Below, piece by piece: positions 16,469 through 24,838 of a stretch of DNA of 27,564 nt; position 1 is the stretch's first letter, and every line of letters begins with the position of its first letter. Position numbers and translations under genes: made by a program. Location of the stretch: assembly GCA_021648425.1 (NCBI GenBank), contig JAKISV010000013.1, positions 1 to 27,564 of the forward strand, read 5' to 3'. The notes under the pieces are model-generated. The model saw only the letters and a list, made by a program, of their open reading frames with translations, was not told the origin of the DNA and made no database searches. The DNA comes from Rhizobiaceae bacterium (GTDB lineage: Bacteria; Pseudomonadota; Alphaproteobacteria; Rhizobiales; Rhizobiaceae).

Positions 16469-16553
16469 ATCCCAAAAGAGGTTGCCACTTGTTGCCCTGG
16501 TCGATATCATCGAATGGAAACGGTGGCATTTTCAGACAATCAGGAGATTAATT

Positions 16554-17744
16554 ATGCACGGGCAAAATCCAGTTTTTATCCCTGGCCCGACCAATATCCC
16601 GGACCGGTTGCGCCAGGCGATGAATATTCAGACCAGAGACCACAGGGCACCTGATTTTGTTGAAGTGCTGGCCCCGGTACTCGAAGATTTAAAAAAGGTA
16701 TTCAAAACCAAAAACGGGCAAATAATCACTTTTCCGGCCAGTGGTACGGGGGGGTGGGAGGCTTCCATCACCAATACGCTTTCTCCTGGCGATAAGGTGC
16801 TTGTAGGACGTTACGGAATGTTCTCCCACCGCTGGATCGATTTATGCCAGCGCCACAATCTCGATGTCGAAGTGATAGAATGCGAATGGGGAACCGGCGC
16901 ACCTGCGGATTTATTCGGCGAACGTCTGGCGGCGGACAAAGCTGGAGAAATCAAGGCTGTCCTGGTAACCCACAATGAAACCGCAACCGGCGTACTCAGC
17001 GATATTGCTGCGGTGCGCAAAGCAATGAACAGCGCAAGCCATGACGCTATGCTCTACGTGGATTGCGTTTCTTCTCTGGGCTCCATGGATTTCCGCATGG
17101 ACGAATGGGGCGTAGATCTGGCCGTATCAGGCTCGCAAAAAGGTTTCATGCTATCCACAGGCATGGCAATCGTTGCCGCCAGTGAAAAAGCCATGGAAGC
17201 CAGCAAAACGGCAAAATGCCCGCGTTGCTTCTTTGATTTCAAGGACATGGTGGCAGCCAATGCCGGTGGTGGTTATCCCTATACCCCGCCCCTACAGTTG
17301 ATTTTCGGTCTGCGCGAGAGCCTTGATATGCTGTTTGAAGAGGGGCTGGATAATGTCTTTGCCCGCCACTTTCGTATAGCCCAGGGTATTCGCGAAGCAG
17401 CGCGGGCATGGAATATGCCGCTTTGCGCCAAAACCCCTGATTTATATTCCCATTCTGTCAGCGCAATTTATGTGCCTGAGGGGCTGAATTCCGATATCTT
17501 GACCAACCATGCCTATGACAACTATGGTGTTTCTTTCGGTGTCGGCCTTGGTGAAATGGCCGGCAAGGCATTTCGCATCGGTCACCTGGGGATGCTCAGC
17601 GATGTATTAGCCTTGTCTGGCGTTGCCACCATCGAAATGGCGATGAAAGACCTCGATTATCCCATTGAGCTGGGTGCCGGCGTTGCTGCTGCCCAGGAAT
17701 ATTATCGCACAACTGCAGGTGCGAGCCTTTCAAAAGCCGCGTGA
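16554..17744 (+). CDS. bhcA: Aspartate-glyoxylate aminotransferase BhcA
   Basis: A 396-residue class V, fold-type I PLP aminotransferase. The start at 16554 (MHGQNPVFIPGPTNIP) is chosen because AGGAGA lies just upstream; the open frame back to 16482 overlaps the leader. FPASGTGGWEA (60-70) binds the cofactor phosphate, D170 in YVDCVSSLG contacts the pyridine nitrogen, and K196 in SGSQKGFM is the Schiff-base lysine. The sequence resembles serine-glyoxylate aminotransferases. The following bhcBCD genes point to BhcA, which transfers the amino group of aspartate to glyoxylate, giving oxaloacetate and glycine. It is cytoplasmic and the first gene of the seven-gene cluster, 85 bp downstream of the probable operator. 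A serine-glyoxylate aminotransferase role cannot be excluded from sequence alone. Confidence 0.92.
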   Translation: MHGQNPVFIPGPTNIPDRLRQAMNIQTRDHRAPDFVEVLAPVLEDLKKVFKTKNGQIITFPASGTGGWEASITNTLSPGDKVLVGRYGMFSHRWIDLCQRHNLDVEVIECEWGTGAPADLFGERLAADKAGEIKAVLVTHNETATGVLSDIAAVRKAMNSASHDAMLYVDCVSSLGSMDFRMDEWGVDLAVSGSQKGFMLSTGMAIVAASEKAMEASKTAKCPRCFFDFKDMVAANAGGGYPYTPPLQLIFGLRESLDMLFEEGLDNVFARHFRIAQGIREAARAWNMPLCAKTPDLYSHSVSAIYVPEGLNSDILTNHAYDNYGVSFGVGLGEMAGKAFRIGHLGMLSDVLALSGVATIEMAMKDLDYPIELGAGVAAAQEYYRTTAGASLSKAA

Positions 17745-17768
17745 GGGCCTGATGAGTGAGTAGATAAT

Positions 17769-18722
17769 ATGATAATCCCCACCTTCGATGATATGCTGGC
17801 AGCACGCGAACGCATCAAACCCCATGTGCACAAAACGCCTGTGCTGACTTCGACCTATTTCAACACCCTCACCGGTGCTGAACTGTTTTTCAAATGCGAA
17901 AATTTTCAAAAAGCCGGTGTTTTCAAAGCTCGAGGCGCATCCAATGCAGTATTTGGCCTGAACGATGAGCAGGCGGCAAAAGGCGTTGCCACACATTCTT
18001 CAGGCAATCACGGTCTTTCAATATCCTACGCATCGGGCCGACGCGGAATTCCGGCAACCGTCGTTATGCCACGAACAGCACCCGAAGCAAAAAAAGACGC
18101 CGTTCGCGGCTATGGCGCAACCGTAGTCGAGTGCGAACCCAGCACTTCTTCGCGAGAGGCAGTATTTGCCGAAGTTGTCGCAAAATCAGGCGCAGATTTC
18201 ATCCACCCCTATAATGATCCGCGTGTTATTGCCGGTCAGGGCACTTGTTCACTTGAACTGCATGAGGAAGTCGGCCCGCTTGATGCGGTAATTGCCCCCA
18301 TCGGCGGCGGTGGCATGGTATCGGGCACTTGCCTTACCTTATCCAATGTCGCCCCGGACACTAAGATTTATGCCGCTGAACCCAAAAATGCCGATGATGC
18401 CTATCGTTCTTTCAAGGCCGGGCATATCATTGCTGATGATGCACCGGTGACAGTTGCGGATGGCCTCAAAGTACCGTTGAAAGATCTCACCTGGCATTTT
18501 GTCTCAAATCATGTCACCGATATTCTTCTGGCTGAGGAGCAGGAAATTATTGATGCCATGTATATCATCTGGCAACGCATGAAGATTGTTGTCGAACCAA
18601 GTTCTGCGGTAACGCTGGCAACCATATTAAAAAACAAGGAACTGTTTTCGGGTAAACGCGTTGGCGTGATTTTAACCGGAGGCAATGTCGATTTAAAAAA
18701 GCTGCCCTGGATGGCAATTTGA
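17769..18722 (+). CDS. bhcB: Beta-hydroxyaspartate dehydratase BhcB
   Basis: A 317-residue fold-type II PLP enzyme of the serine racemase/threonine dehydratase group. K53 in AGVFKARGA is the PLP lysine, SSGNHG (77-82) is the substrate loop, and GGGGMVSG (179-186) binds the PLP phosphate. There is no C-terminal ACT domain, unlike biosynthetic threonine deaminase. In the beta-hydroxyaspartate cycle BhcB dehydrates (2R,3S)-beta-hydroxyaspartate to iminosuccinate. It starts 24 bp after bhcA with a weak ribosome site and is followed by bhcC after 13 bp. By sequence alone it could be called a threo-3-hydroxyaspartate ammonia-lyase or serine racemase; the neighbours decide for BhcB. Confidence 0.92.
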   Translation: MIIPTFDDMLAARERIKPHVHKTPVLTSTYFNTLTGAELFFKCENFQKAGVFKARGASNAVFGLNDEQAAKGVATHSSGNHGLSISYASGRRGIPATVVMPRTAPEAKKDAVRGYGATVVECEPSTSSREAVFAEVVAKSGADFIHPYNDPRVIAGQGTCSLELHEEVGPLDAVIAPIGGGGMVSGTCLTLSNVAPDTKIYAAEPKNADDAYRSFKAGHIIADDAPVTVADGLKVPLKDLTWHFVSNHVTDILLAEEQEIIDAMYIIWQRMKIVVEPSSAVTLATILKNKELFSGKRVGVILTGGNVDLKKLPWMAI

Positions 18723-18735
18723 ACGGAGAAATATA

Positions 18736-19893
18736 ATGAACAAGCACATTGATTTAGATGAATTTGAAGTTGGTTATAATATTCCAGCCAAGCCCGGCAT
18801 GGATGAAGCTGATATCCAGACCCCCTGCCTGATTGTTGATCTCGACGCGCTCGAAAAAAACATCCGCACCATGGGTGGTTTTGCCAAAGACATGGGCGTG
18901 CGTCACCGTATTCACGGTAAAATGCACAAATCCGTTGATATCGCCCTGTTGCAGGAAGAACTCGGCGACAGCTGTGGCGTTTGCTGCCAGAAGGTATCGG
19001 AAGCCGAAGTATTCGCCCGTGGTGGCATCAAAGACGTACTGGTTTCCAACCAGGTGCGCGACCCAGCCAAAATTGACCGCCTGGCACGTATGCCAAAACT
19101 CGGTGCGCGCACAATATGCTGCGTTGATGATATCGATAATGTTGCTGATTTATCAGCTGCCGCGCTCAAACACGGCACTGAAATTGAATGCCTCGTTGAA
19201 ATAGATTGCGGTGCCGGACGTTGTGGTGTGCAAGCCGGTCAGCCGGTGGTTGATATTGCCCTGGCAATCGAAGCTGCACCAAACCTGAAATTTTCCGGCA
19301 TTCAGGCCTATCAGGGCGCAATGCAACACCTGCAAAGCTATCAGGAACGTCAGGAAAAAATCGGCATTGCCGTTGAGATGGTCGATCGCTCCATGAAGAT
19401 GCTGAAAGCCGAAGGCCTGGAGTGCGATATCGTTGGCGGCGGAGGCACCGGCTCTTATTATTTTGAAGGCGCTTCCGGCGTATTCAATGAACTGCAGTGC
19501 GGTTCCTACGCATTCATGGATGCCGACTACCAGACCATTCACGATAAAGACGGCAAGCCGATTTCCGAGTTCGAAAATTCATTGTTTATTCTGACATCAG
19601 TCATGAGCCATGCCAAGAAAGACAAAGCCATTGTTGATGCAGGCCTGAAAGCCCAGTCAGTCGACAGCGGGCTTCCATACGTATTTGGTCGCGATGATGT
19701 TGAATATATCAAATGCTCCGATGAACATGGCGTGGTATCAGACCCCAATGGAGCGCTGAAAGTGAACGACAAACTGAAACTGGTGCCGGGCCATTGTGAC
19801 CCTACCTGCAACGTGCACGACTGGTATGTCGGCGTGCGCGGCGGCAAGGTTGAAACCCTGTGGCCCGTATCAGCCCGTGGCAAAGCCTACTAA
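18736..19893 (+). CDS. bhcC: Beta-hydroxyaspartate aldolase BhcC
   Basis: A 385-residue fold-type III PLP enzyme of the D-threonine aldolase family. K62 in HGKMHKS is the cofactor lysine near the start of the alanine-racemase-like barrel, and HCD at 353-355 supplies the HxD metal ligands of this family. GGGGTGSYYFEG is the phosphate-binding loop. BhcC joins glycine and glyoxylate to form beta-hydroxyaspartate, the carbon-carbon bond step of the cycle. GGAG lies before the ATG, 13 bp after bhcB, and bhcD follows after 11 bp. As a lone gene it would be annotated as a DSD1-type D-threonine aldolase; context gives the specific call. Confidence 0.92.
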   Translation: MNKHIDLDEFEVGYNIPAKPGMDEADIQTPCLIVDLDALEKNIRTMGGFAKDMGVRHRIHGKMHKSVDIALLQEELGDSCGVCCQKVSEAEVFARGGIKDVLVSNQVRDPAKIDRLARMPKLGARTICCVDDIDNVADLSAAALKHGTEIECLVEIDCGAGRCGVQAGQPVVDIALAIEAAPNLKFSGIQAYQGAMQHLQSYQERQEKIGIAVEMVDRSMKMLKAEGLECDIVGGGGTGSYYFEGASGVFNELQCGSYAFMDADYQTIHDKDGKPISEFENSLFILTSVMSHAKKDKAIVDAGLKAQSVDSGLPYVFGRDDVEYIKCSDEHGVVSDPNGALKVNDKLKLVPGHCDPTCNVHDWYVGVRGGKVETLWPVSARGKAY

Positions 19894-19904
19894 GGGACAA
19901 CAAA

Positions 19905-20870
19905 ATGTTGATTGTATCAGAAGACACCTGCAAAAAAGTCATTGGCCGCGCCGATGCATTTACCGCAGTTGAATCCGTGTTTGCCGCCATGGCCAGCGCA
20001 GATGCCTATAATTTCCCGGTAATACGCGAGGCCATTGGCCATGCGGATGCTCTTTATGGTTTTAAATCCGGCTTCGATAAAGCCGGACTGACCCTGGGTG
20101 TAAAAGCTGGTGGTTATTGGCCGGGCAACATGAAAAAGGGCCTGACCAACCACCAGTCAACGGTGTTTTTGTTTGATCCCGACACCGGCCAGTTAAGCGC
20201 CCTGGTTGGCGGTAATTACCTGACAGCAGTTCGCACCGCCGCTTCCAGCGCAATATCCATCGCCCACCTTGCACGCAAGGATGCCAAGGTATTGGGCATG
20301 GTGGGTGCCGGTCATCAGGCGGGGTTTCAACTTCGTGCCGCCGCCGAACAACGTAACTTCGAAAAAGTCGTGGCCTGGAATTACCACCCCGACATGTTAC
20401 CGGCCCTTGGCAAAATTGCAGAAGAGATTGGCCTACCATTTGAAGCCGTCGACCGCGAAGAACTAGGCGCGCAGGCAGACGTCATCATTTCAATCACATC
20501 AGCCCATGAACCCTTGATGATGAAAGACTGGGTAAAACCCGGCACTCATCTGGCCTGCATGGGAACTGATACGCAAGGCAAGCAGGAGATGGACCCGGCA
20601 CTGATTGCCAGCGCCACTTTGTTTACTGATGAAATCGCGCAATCTATTTCGCTTGGTGAAACCCAGCATGCGATAACTGCCGGTTTAATCACAAAAGATG
20701 ATATCACGCCAATAGGCGCGGTTATCAACAAGGATCATCCCGGACGAACATCGGATGAGGAGATAACCTTGTTTGATGGCACTGGTGTTGGGCTGCAGGA
20801 TCTTGCAGTAGCCTCAGTCGCAGCTAAACTGGCCCAGGAAAAGGGTGAAGCACAACAGGTTGAGCTTTAG
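19905..20870 (+). CDS. bhcD: Iminosuccinate reductase BhcD
   Basis: A 321-residue member of the ornithine cyclodeaminase/mu-crystallin family. The start at 19905 is taken since the bhcC stop is only 11 bp away and GGGA precedes it; the longer frame runs back into bhcC. K67 (GVKAGG) and R110 (LTAVRTAA) are family substrate-binding residues, and VGAGHQA (133-139) is the dinucleotide loop of the Rossmann domain. A DGTGVGLQDLAVAS segment near the end is also family-typical. BhcD reduces iminosuccinate to aspartate with NADH, closing the cycle before BhcA. Alternative family members are alanine dehydrogenase-like or ornithine cyclodeaminase enzymes; the operon context strongly favours BhcD. Confidence 0.92.
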   Translation: MLIVSEDTCKKVIGRADAFTAVESVFAAMASADAYNFPVIREAIGHADALYGFKSGFDKAGLTLGVKAGGYWPGNMKKGLTNHQSTVFLFDPDTGQLSALVGGNYLTAVRTAASSAISIAHLARKDAKVLGMVGAGHQAGFQLRAAAEQRNFEKVVAWNYHPDMLPALGKIAEEIGLPFEAVDREELGAQADVIISITSAHEPLMMKDWVKPGTHLACMGTDTQGKQEMDPALIASATLFTDEIAQSISLGETQHAITAGLITKDDITPIGAVINKDHPGRTSDEEITLFDGTGVGLQDLAVASVAAKLAQEKGEAQQVEL

Positions 20871-20907
20871 TAGCCAGAGCGCTTTAAAAAGTTGAAGGGA
20901 ATTCATC

Positions 20908-22359
20908 ATGTCAATGATTGCGATGCCAACTCCCGACCAAAAAATACTGGACCAGCGTCAGGAAATAATTTCCGCCCTTCAAGCAGCTCTCCCGGCAGGC
21001 CGCGTAATTCACGACGCAGCCGAAATTCGCGCCTATGAATGCGACGCCCTGACAGCCTATCGCTGCCCGCCGCTTGGAGTGGTTCTTCCTGCAACCACGC
21101 AGGAAGTCTCAGCAGTGATGAAAGTCTGCCACCAATTGGGAGTGCCCGTAGTCCCGCGTGGCGCAGGTACATCTTTGGCCGGCGGCTCCCTGCCAACGGC
21201 AGACAGCATCATCCTTGGTACCGCCAGACTAAACGCCACCCTGGAAATTGATACGGCAAACCGCTTTATCCGTGTTCAAACCGGCGTCACCAACCTGTCG
21301 GTTACCGGCGCGGTGGAAGCGGACGGCTTCTTTTACGCACCCGACCCCTCAAGCCAGCTCGCCTGTGCAATCGCTGGTAATATCGCCATGAATTCCGGCG
21401 GCGCACACTGTTTGAAATACGGCGTTACCACCAACAACCTGATGGGTGTCAAAATGGTAATGGCTGATGGCGAAATCGTTGACATCGGCGGAGCCCACCT
21501 TGATTCAGAAGGCTATGATATCCTGGGATTAATATGCGGTTCTGAAGGCCAGTTGGGTATTGTCACTGAAGCAATATTGCGCATTTTACCCAAACCCGAG
21601 GGCGCACGCCCGGTGTTGATCGGCTATGATTCTGCCGAGACCGCAGGCCAGTGCGTCGCCGAAATCATCAAATCAGGTGTGCTGCCGGTAGCAATAGAAT
21701 ATATGGACCGCCTTTGCATCAAAGTGACAGATGAATTTTCCGGTGCCGGTTACCCCGATGTTGAAGCCTTGCTGATCGTTGAGGTTGAAGGCAGTGAGGC
21801 TGAAATCAAAGAGCAGCTCGCTAAAGTCGTGAAGATCGCAAATAAGCTCAAACCGGTTGAATTGCGCGAAAGTGCCAGTGCGCAGGAATCTGCCCTCATC
21901 TGGAAAGGCCGCAAATCAGCATTCGGAGCAATCGGACAAATCAGCGATTATATGTGCCTTGATGGTACGGTGCCTGTCAGCCAGCTTCCCTTTGTATTGC
22001 GACGCATCTCGGAGCTGTCAAAAAAATACAAATTGGAAGTCGCCAATGTGTTTCATGCCGGTGACGGCAACATGCATCCGCTTATTCTTTATGATGCCAA
22101 CAAACCAGGTGACCTTGAAACCGCTGAAAAATTCGGCGCTGAAGTGCTTCGCCTTTGTGTTGAAGTAGGGGGCTGTCTTACCGGTGAGCATGGTGTTGGT
22201 ATCGAAAAGCGCGACTTGATGGGCAATCAGTATTCTGCTGCCGACATGGAAGTGCAGATGAATGTCAAAGATTGTTTTGATCCCGGCTGGCTGCTCAACC
22301 CTTCCAAAGTTTTTCCGCTTGAGGCCAGTGAGGCCCGCCGTTCGGGTGCCGCAAAATGA
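20908..22359 (+). CDS. glcD: Glycolate oxidase subunit GlcD (FAD-linked)
   Basis: A 483-residue flavoprotein of the FAD-linked oxidase (VAO/PCMH) family. PRGAGTSLAGG (83-93) and PDPSSQLACAIAGNIAMNSGG are FAD-binding segments. The C-terminal FAD-oxidase domain has HAGDGNMHPLI and GEHGVG, which hold substrate and metal-binding histidines. GlcD is the catalytic subunit that oxidises glycolate to glyoxylate; electrons go through GlcE/GlcF to the respiratory chain. GAAGGGA precedes the ATG. The gene begins 37 bp after bhcD on the same strand, and glcE overlaps its stop by 4 bp. D-lactate dehydrogenases look similar, but the D-E-F trio with bhc genes supports glycolate. Confidence 0.95.
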   Translation: MSMIAMPTPDQKILDQRQEIISALQAALPAGRVIHDAAEIRAYECDALTAYRCPPLGVVLPATTQEVSAVMKVCHQLGVPVVPRGAGTSLAGGSLPTADSIILGTARLNATLEIDTANRFIRVQTGVTNLSVTGAVEADGFFYAPDPSSQLACAIAGNIAMNSGGAHCLKYGVTTNNLMGVKMVMADGEIVDIGGAHLDSEGYDILGLICGSEGQLGIVTEAILRILPKPEGARPVLIGYDSAETAGQCVAEIIKSGVLPVAIEYMDRLCIKVTDEFSGAGYPDVEALLIVEVEGSEAEIKEQLAKVVKIANKLKPVELRESASAQESALIWKGRKSAFGAIGQISDYMCLDGTVPVSQLPFVLRRISELSKKYKLEVANVFHAGDGNMHPLILYDANKPGDLETAEKFGAEVLRLCVEVGGCLTGEHGVGIEKRDLMGNQYSAADMEVQMNVKDCFDPGWLLNPSKVFPLEASEARRSGAAK

Positions 22360-23543
22360 ACAAATCAGCTGCCCCCGTTTCTGAAGGGGAAATCGCCGAA
22401 ATCATTAAACAGGCAAAAGCCCAATTAAAACCGGTAGAAATCAAAGGCGGAGGAACGCGTGACGGCTTGGGCTGCCCGGTTAAAACTGCCACCACACTTT
22501 CCCTTGCCAAACTGAATGGCATCACCCTTTATGAACCCGGCGCATTGACGCTGGTTGCCAAAGCCGGAACCACACTGAAAGCCGTCGAAAAAACCCTGCG
22601 CGCCAAAAATCAGCGCCTGGCATTTGAACCCATGGATCACCGCGCACTTTATGGCACCAAAGGCGAACCGACCATCGGCGGCGTGGTCGCCTGCAATATT
22701 TCCGGCTCGCGCAGAATTCAGGGCGGTGCCTGCCGCGACAGCCTGATTGGTGTGCGTTTTGTCGATGGGAACGGTGATATACTCAAAAACGGCGGACGTG
22801 TAATGAAGAACGTCACGGGCCTTGATCTCGTTAAACTCCTGTGCGGTTCCCATGGCACATTGGGTGTCATCACCGAAGTTGCGTTCAAAGTGCTGCCCGC
22901 CCCTGAACGAGAGGCAACGCTTGCTATTGCTAACCTCAATACCAGCCAGGCAATTGATGTGTTATCGGCGGCGTTGGGTTCACCTTTTGAAATAACCGGT
23001 GCCGCGCACTTGCCGCACAACAAGGGTGGCGCACTCACCGCCTTGCGTGTGGAAGGTTTTGACAGCCAGGTGGAATATCGGCTTTCACGCCTGCGAAAAG
23101 GCGTTGCCGCCGGTCTTGAAACCCGAATAATCAAAGGCTCGCAACACGATAAATTATGGCGCAGCATTCGTGACGTTGAGCCGTTCAAAAATACCAGTCG
23201 CTGTGTTTGGCGTTTATCCGTCAAACCCGGCGACGCACCCGCTATTCAACAACAAATCAGCACTATGTTTGATGCCAAATATGTATTTGACTGGGGCGGA
23301 GGGCTTATCTGGATTGAGATCGATGACATTGAAAATGCCAGAGCAAATGAAATTCGCAAAATCCTCAGTAATTTTGGCGGCCATGCCACGCTGGTTCGCG
23401 CACCTGCAAAAACCCGTCTGAAAGTTCCTGTTTTTCAACCCGCAGCCCCGGGCATTGCAGCGCTTTCCAGTTCCATACGTAAAAAATTCGACCCCGTCGG
23501 CATATTAAATCCCGGACGCATGGTAGTTCGAGAACCGGCATGA
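22356..23543 (+). CDS. glcE: Glycolate oxidase subunit GlcE (FAD-binding)
   Basis: A 395-residue second FAD-binding subunit of glycolate oxidase, related to GlcD but without its catalytic histidine motifs. The FAD domain shows GTKGEPTIGGVVACNISGSRR (given here in part: TIGGVVACNISGSRR) and LLCGSHGTLGVITEVAFKVL. The C-terminus ends in FDPVGILNPGRM, typical for GlcE. It overlaps glcD at ATGA (22356-22359) and glcF at ATGA (23540-23543), so the three subunits are translationally coupled and presumably made in equal amounts. GlcE is needed for activity of the complex in Escherichia coli. Confidence 0.94.
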   Translation: MNKSAAPVSEGEIAEIIKQAKAQLKPVEIKGGGTRDGLGCPVKTATTLSLAKLNGITLYEPGALTLVAKAGTTLKAVEKTLRAKNQRLAFEPMDHRALYGTKGEPTIGGVVACNISGSRRIQGGACRDSLIGVRFVDGNGDILKNGGRVMKNVTGLDLVKLLCGSHGTLGVITEVAFKVLPAPEREATLAIANLNTSQAIDVLSAALGSPFEITGAAHLPHNKGGALTALRVEGFDSQVEYRLSRLRKGVAAGLETRIIKGSQHDKLWRSIRDVEPFKNTSRCVWRLSVKPGDAPAIQQQISTMFDAKYVFDWGGGLIWIEIDDIENARANEIRKILSNFGGHATLVRAPAKTRLKVPVFQPAAPGIAALSSSIRKKFDPVGILNPGRMVVREPA

Positions 23544-24838
23544 AAACAAATTTTACCCTCCGCCAACTCAGGGATTCTGGCACATCGCAAGCCAATGATA
23601 TATTGCGCCGGTGCATCCATTGCGGATTTTGCACCGCCACCTGCCCGACCTATCAATTGCTCGGCGATGAACTCGATTCCCCGCGTGGCCGCATTTATCT
23701 GATAAAGGAAATGCTGGAAAAAGAAAAAGTGCCCGATGAAAAAACAGTGCTGCATATTGACCGCTGCCTGTCCTGTCTGGCCTGTATGACGACTTGCCCC
23801 TCAGGCGTACATTATATGCATCTGGTTGATCACGCCCGAACCTACATTGAAAAAACCTATACCCGCCCGTTGCCCGAACGATTGTTGCGCCGTTTGCTGG
23901 CTTTTGTATTGCCCAACCCAAAGATTTTCCGCCTCTCGCTTTATGGAGCGATGCTCGGCCGCCCGTTCAAGGCACTGATGCCCGGTCGCCTCAAAGGCCT
24001 GTTGGCAATGGCCCCAAAAACAATACCCTCTTCTTCACAAGTGGATCGCCCCCAGACCTTCCCAGCCCAGGGAAAGCGTAAAATGCGGGTGGCTTTGATG
24101 AACGGCTGCGCCCAGAGGGTCCTCGACCCCAAAATCAATGAGGCAACCATACGCCTGCTAACCCGTCACGGCGTTGAAGTTGTTGTGGCAAAAGGCAGTG
24201 GCTGCTGCGGGGCGCTCACCCATCACATGGGCATGGAAAAAAACTCCCATAATTCCGCTGCTGCCAATATTCACGCCTGGCGCGATGAAATGGATGGCGA
24301 AGGCCTCGACCGCATTGTCATCAACACATCAGGCTGCGGCACGACAGTTAAAGATTACGGCTATATGTTCCGCGATGATAATACCCTTGCAAAGGATGCT
24401 GAAACCGTTTCAGGAATGGCCCGCGATATTACCGAGTTGATGTCGGAACTGAATTTGCAGCCCACCGGCAAAGTACCAAAACTCAAAATTGCCTATCACT
24501 CAGCCTGCTCAATGCAACACGGTCAGAAAATCACCACCCTGCCTTATGAGTTGTTAAAAACAGCCGGTTTTGAGGTAGTCACTATTCCCGAATCTCATCT
24601 GTGCTGCGGTTCGGCTGGAACCTATAATCTCCTGCAACCGGAACTGGCGACAAAGTTACGCGACCGCAAAGTGGAAAATATCCGCTCGGTTTCACCCCAA
24701 CTGATCGCGGCAGGTAATCTGGGTTGCATGATCCAGATTGGCGGTGCGATTGATGTTCCCGTCGTGCACACGGTGGAATTACTGGATTGGGCAACCGGCG
24801 GCCCAAAGCCAAAATCACTGGATGCGATTGGCGATTAA
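23540..24838 (+). CDS. glcF: Glycolate oxidase iron-sulfur subunit GlcF
   Basis: A 432-residue protein with two 4Fe-4S ferredoxin motifs: CIHCGFCTATCP (C25, C28, C31, C35) and CLSCLACMTTCP (C76, C79, C82, C86). Two CCG domains follow: NGCAQRVLDP with GSGCCGAL, and HSACSMQHGQ with HLCCGSAGTYN. This is the heterodisulfide-reductase-like layout of GlcF, which passes electrons from the flavin subunits to membrane quinone. It is the last gene of the bhc-glc cluster. Its final 24 bp overlap the 3' end of the convergent MFS gene, so there is no terminator between them. Confidence 0.96.
   Translation: MKTNFTLRQLRDSGTSQANDILRRCIHCGFCTATCPTYQLLGDELDSPRGRIYLIKEMLEKEKVPDEKTVLHIDRCLSCLACMTTCPSGVHYMHLVDHARTYIEKTYTRPLPERLLRRLLAFVLPNPKIFRLSLYGAMLGRPFKALMPGRLKGLLAMAPKTIPSSSQVDRPQTFPAQGKRKMRVALMNGCAQRVLDPKINEATIRLLTRHGVEVVVAKGSGCCGALTHHMGMEKNSHNSAAANIHAWRDEMDGEGLDRIVINTSGCGTTVKDYGYMFRDDNTLAKDAETVSGMARDITELMSELNLQPTGKVPKLKIAYHSACSMQHGQKITTLPYELLKTAGFEVVTIPESHLCCGSAGTYNLLQPELATKLRDRKVENIRSVSPQLIAAGNLGCMIQIGGAIDVPVVHTVELLDWATGGPKPKSLDAIGD

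Noticed and set aside
16482..16553. Extended N-terminus of BhcA
   Set aside because: The extra 24 residues are not seen in the family, and the ATG at 16554 has AGGAGA directly upstream.
22425..22853. 142-residue minus-strand frame opposite glcE
   Set aside because: Antisense to a well-supported flavoprotein gene, with no recognisable domain and no ribosome binding site noticed.
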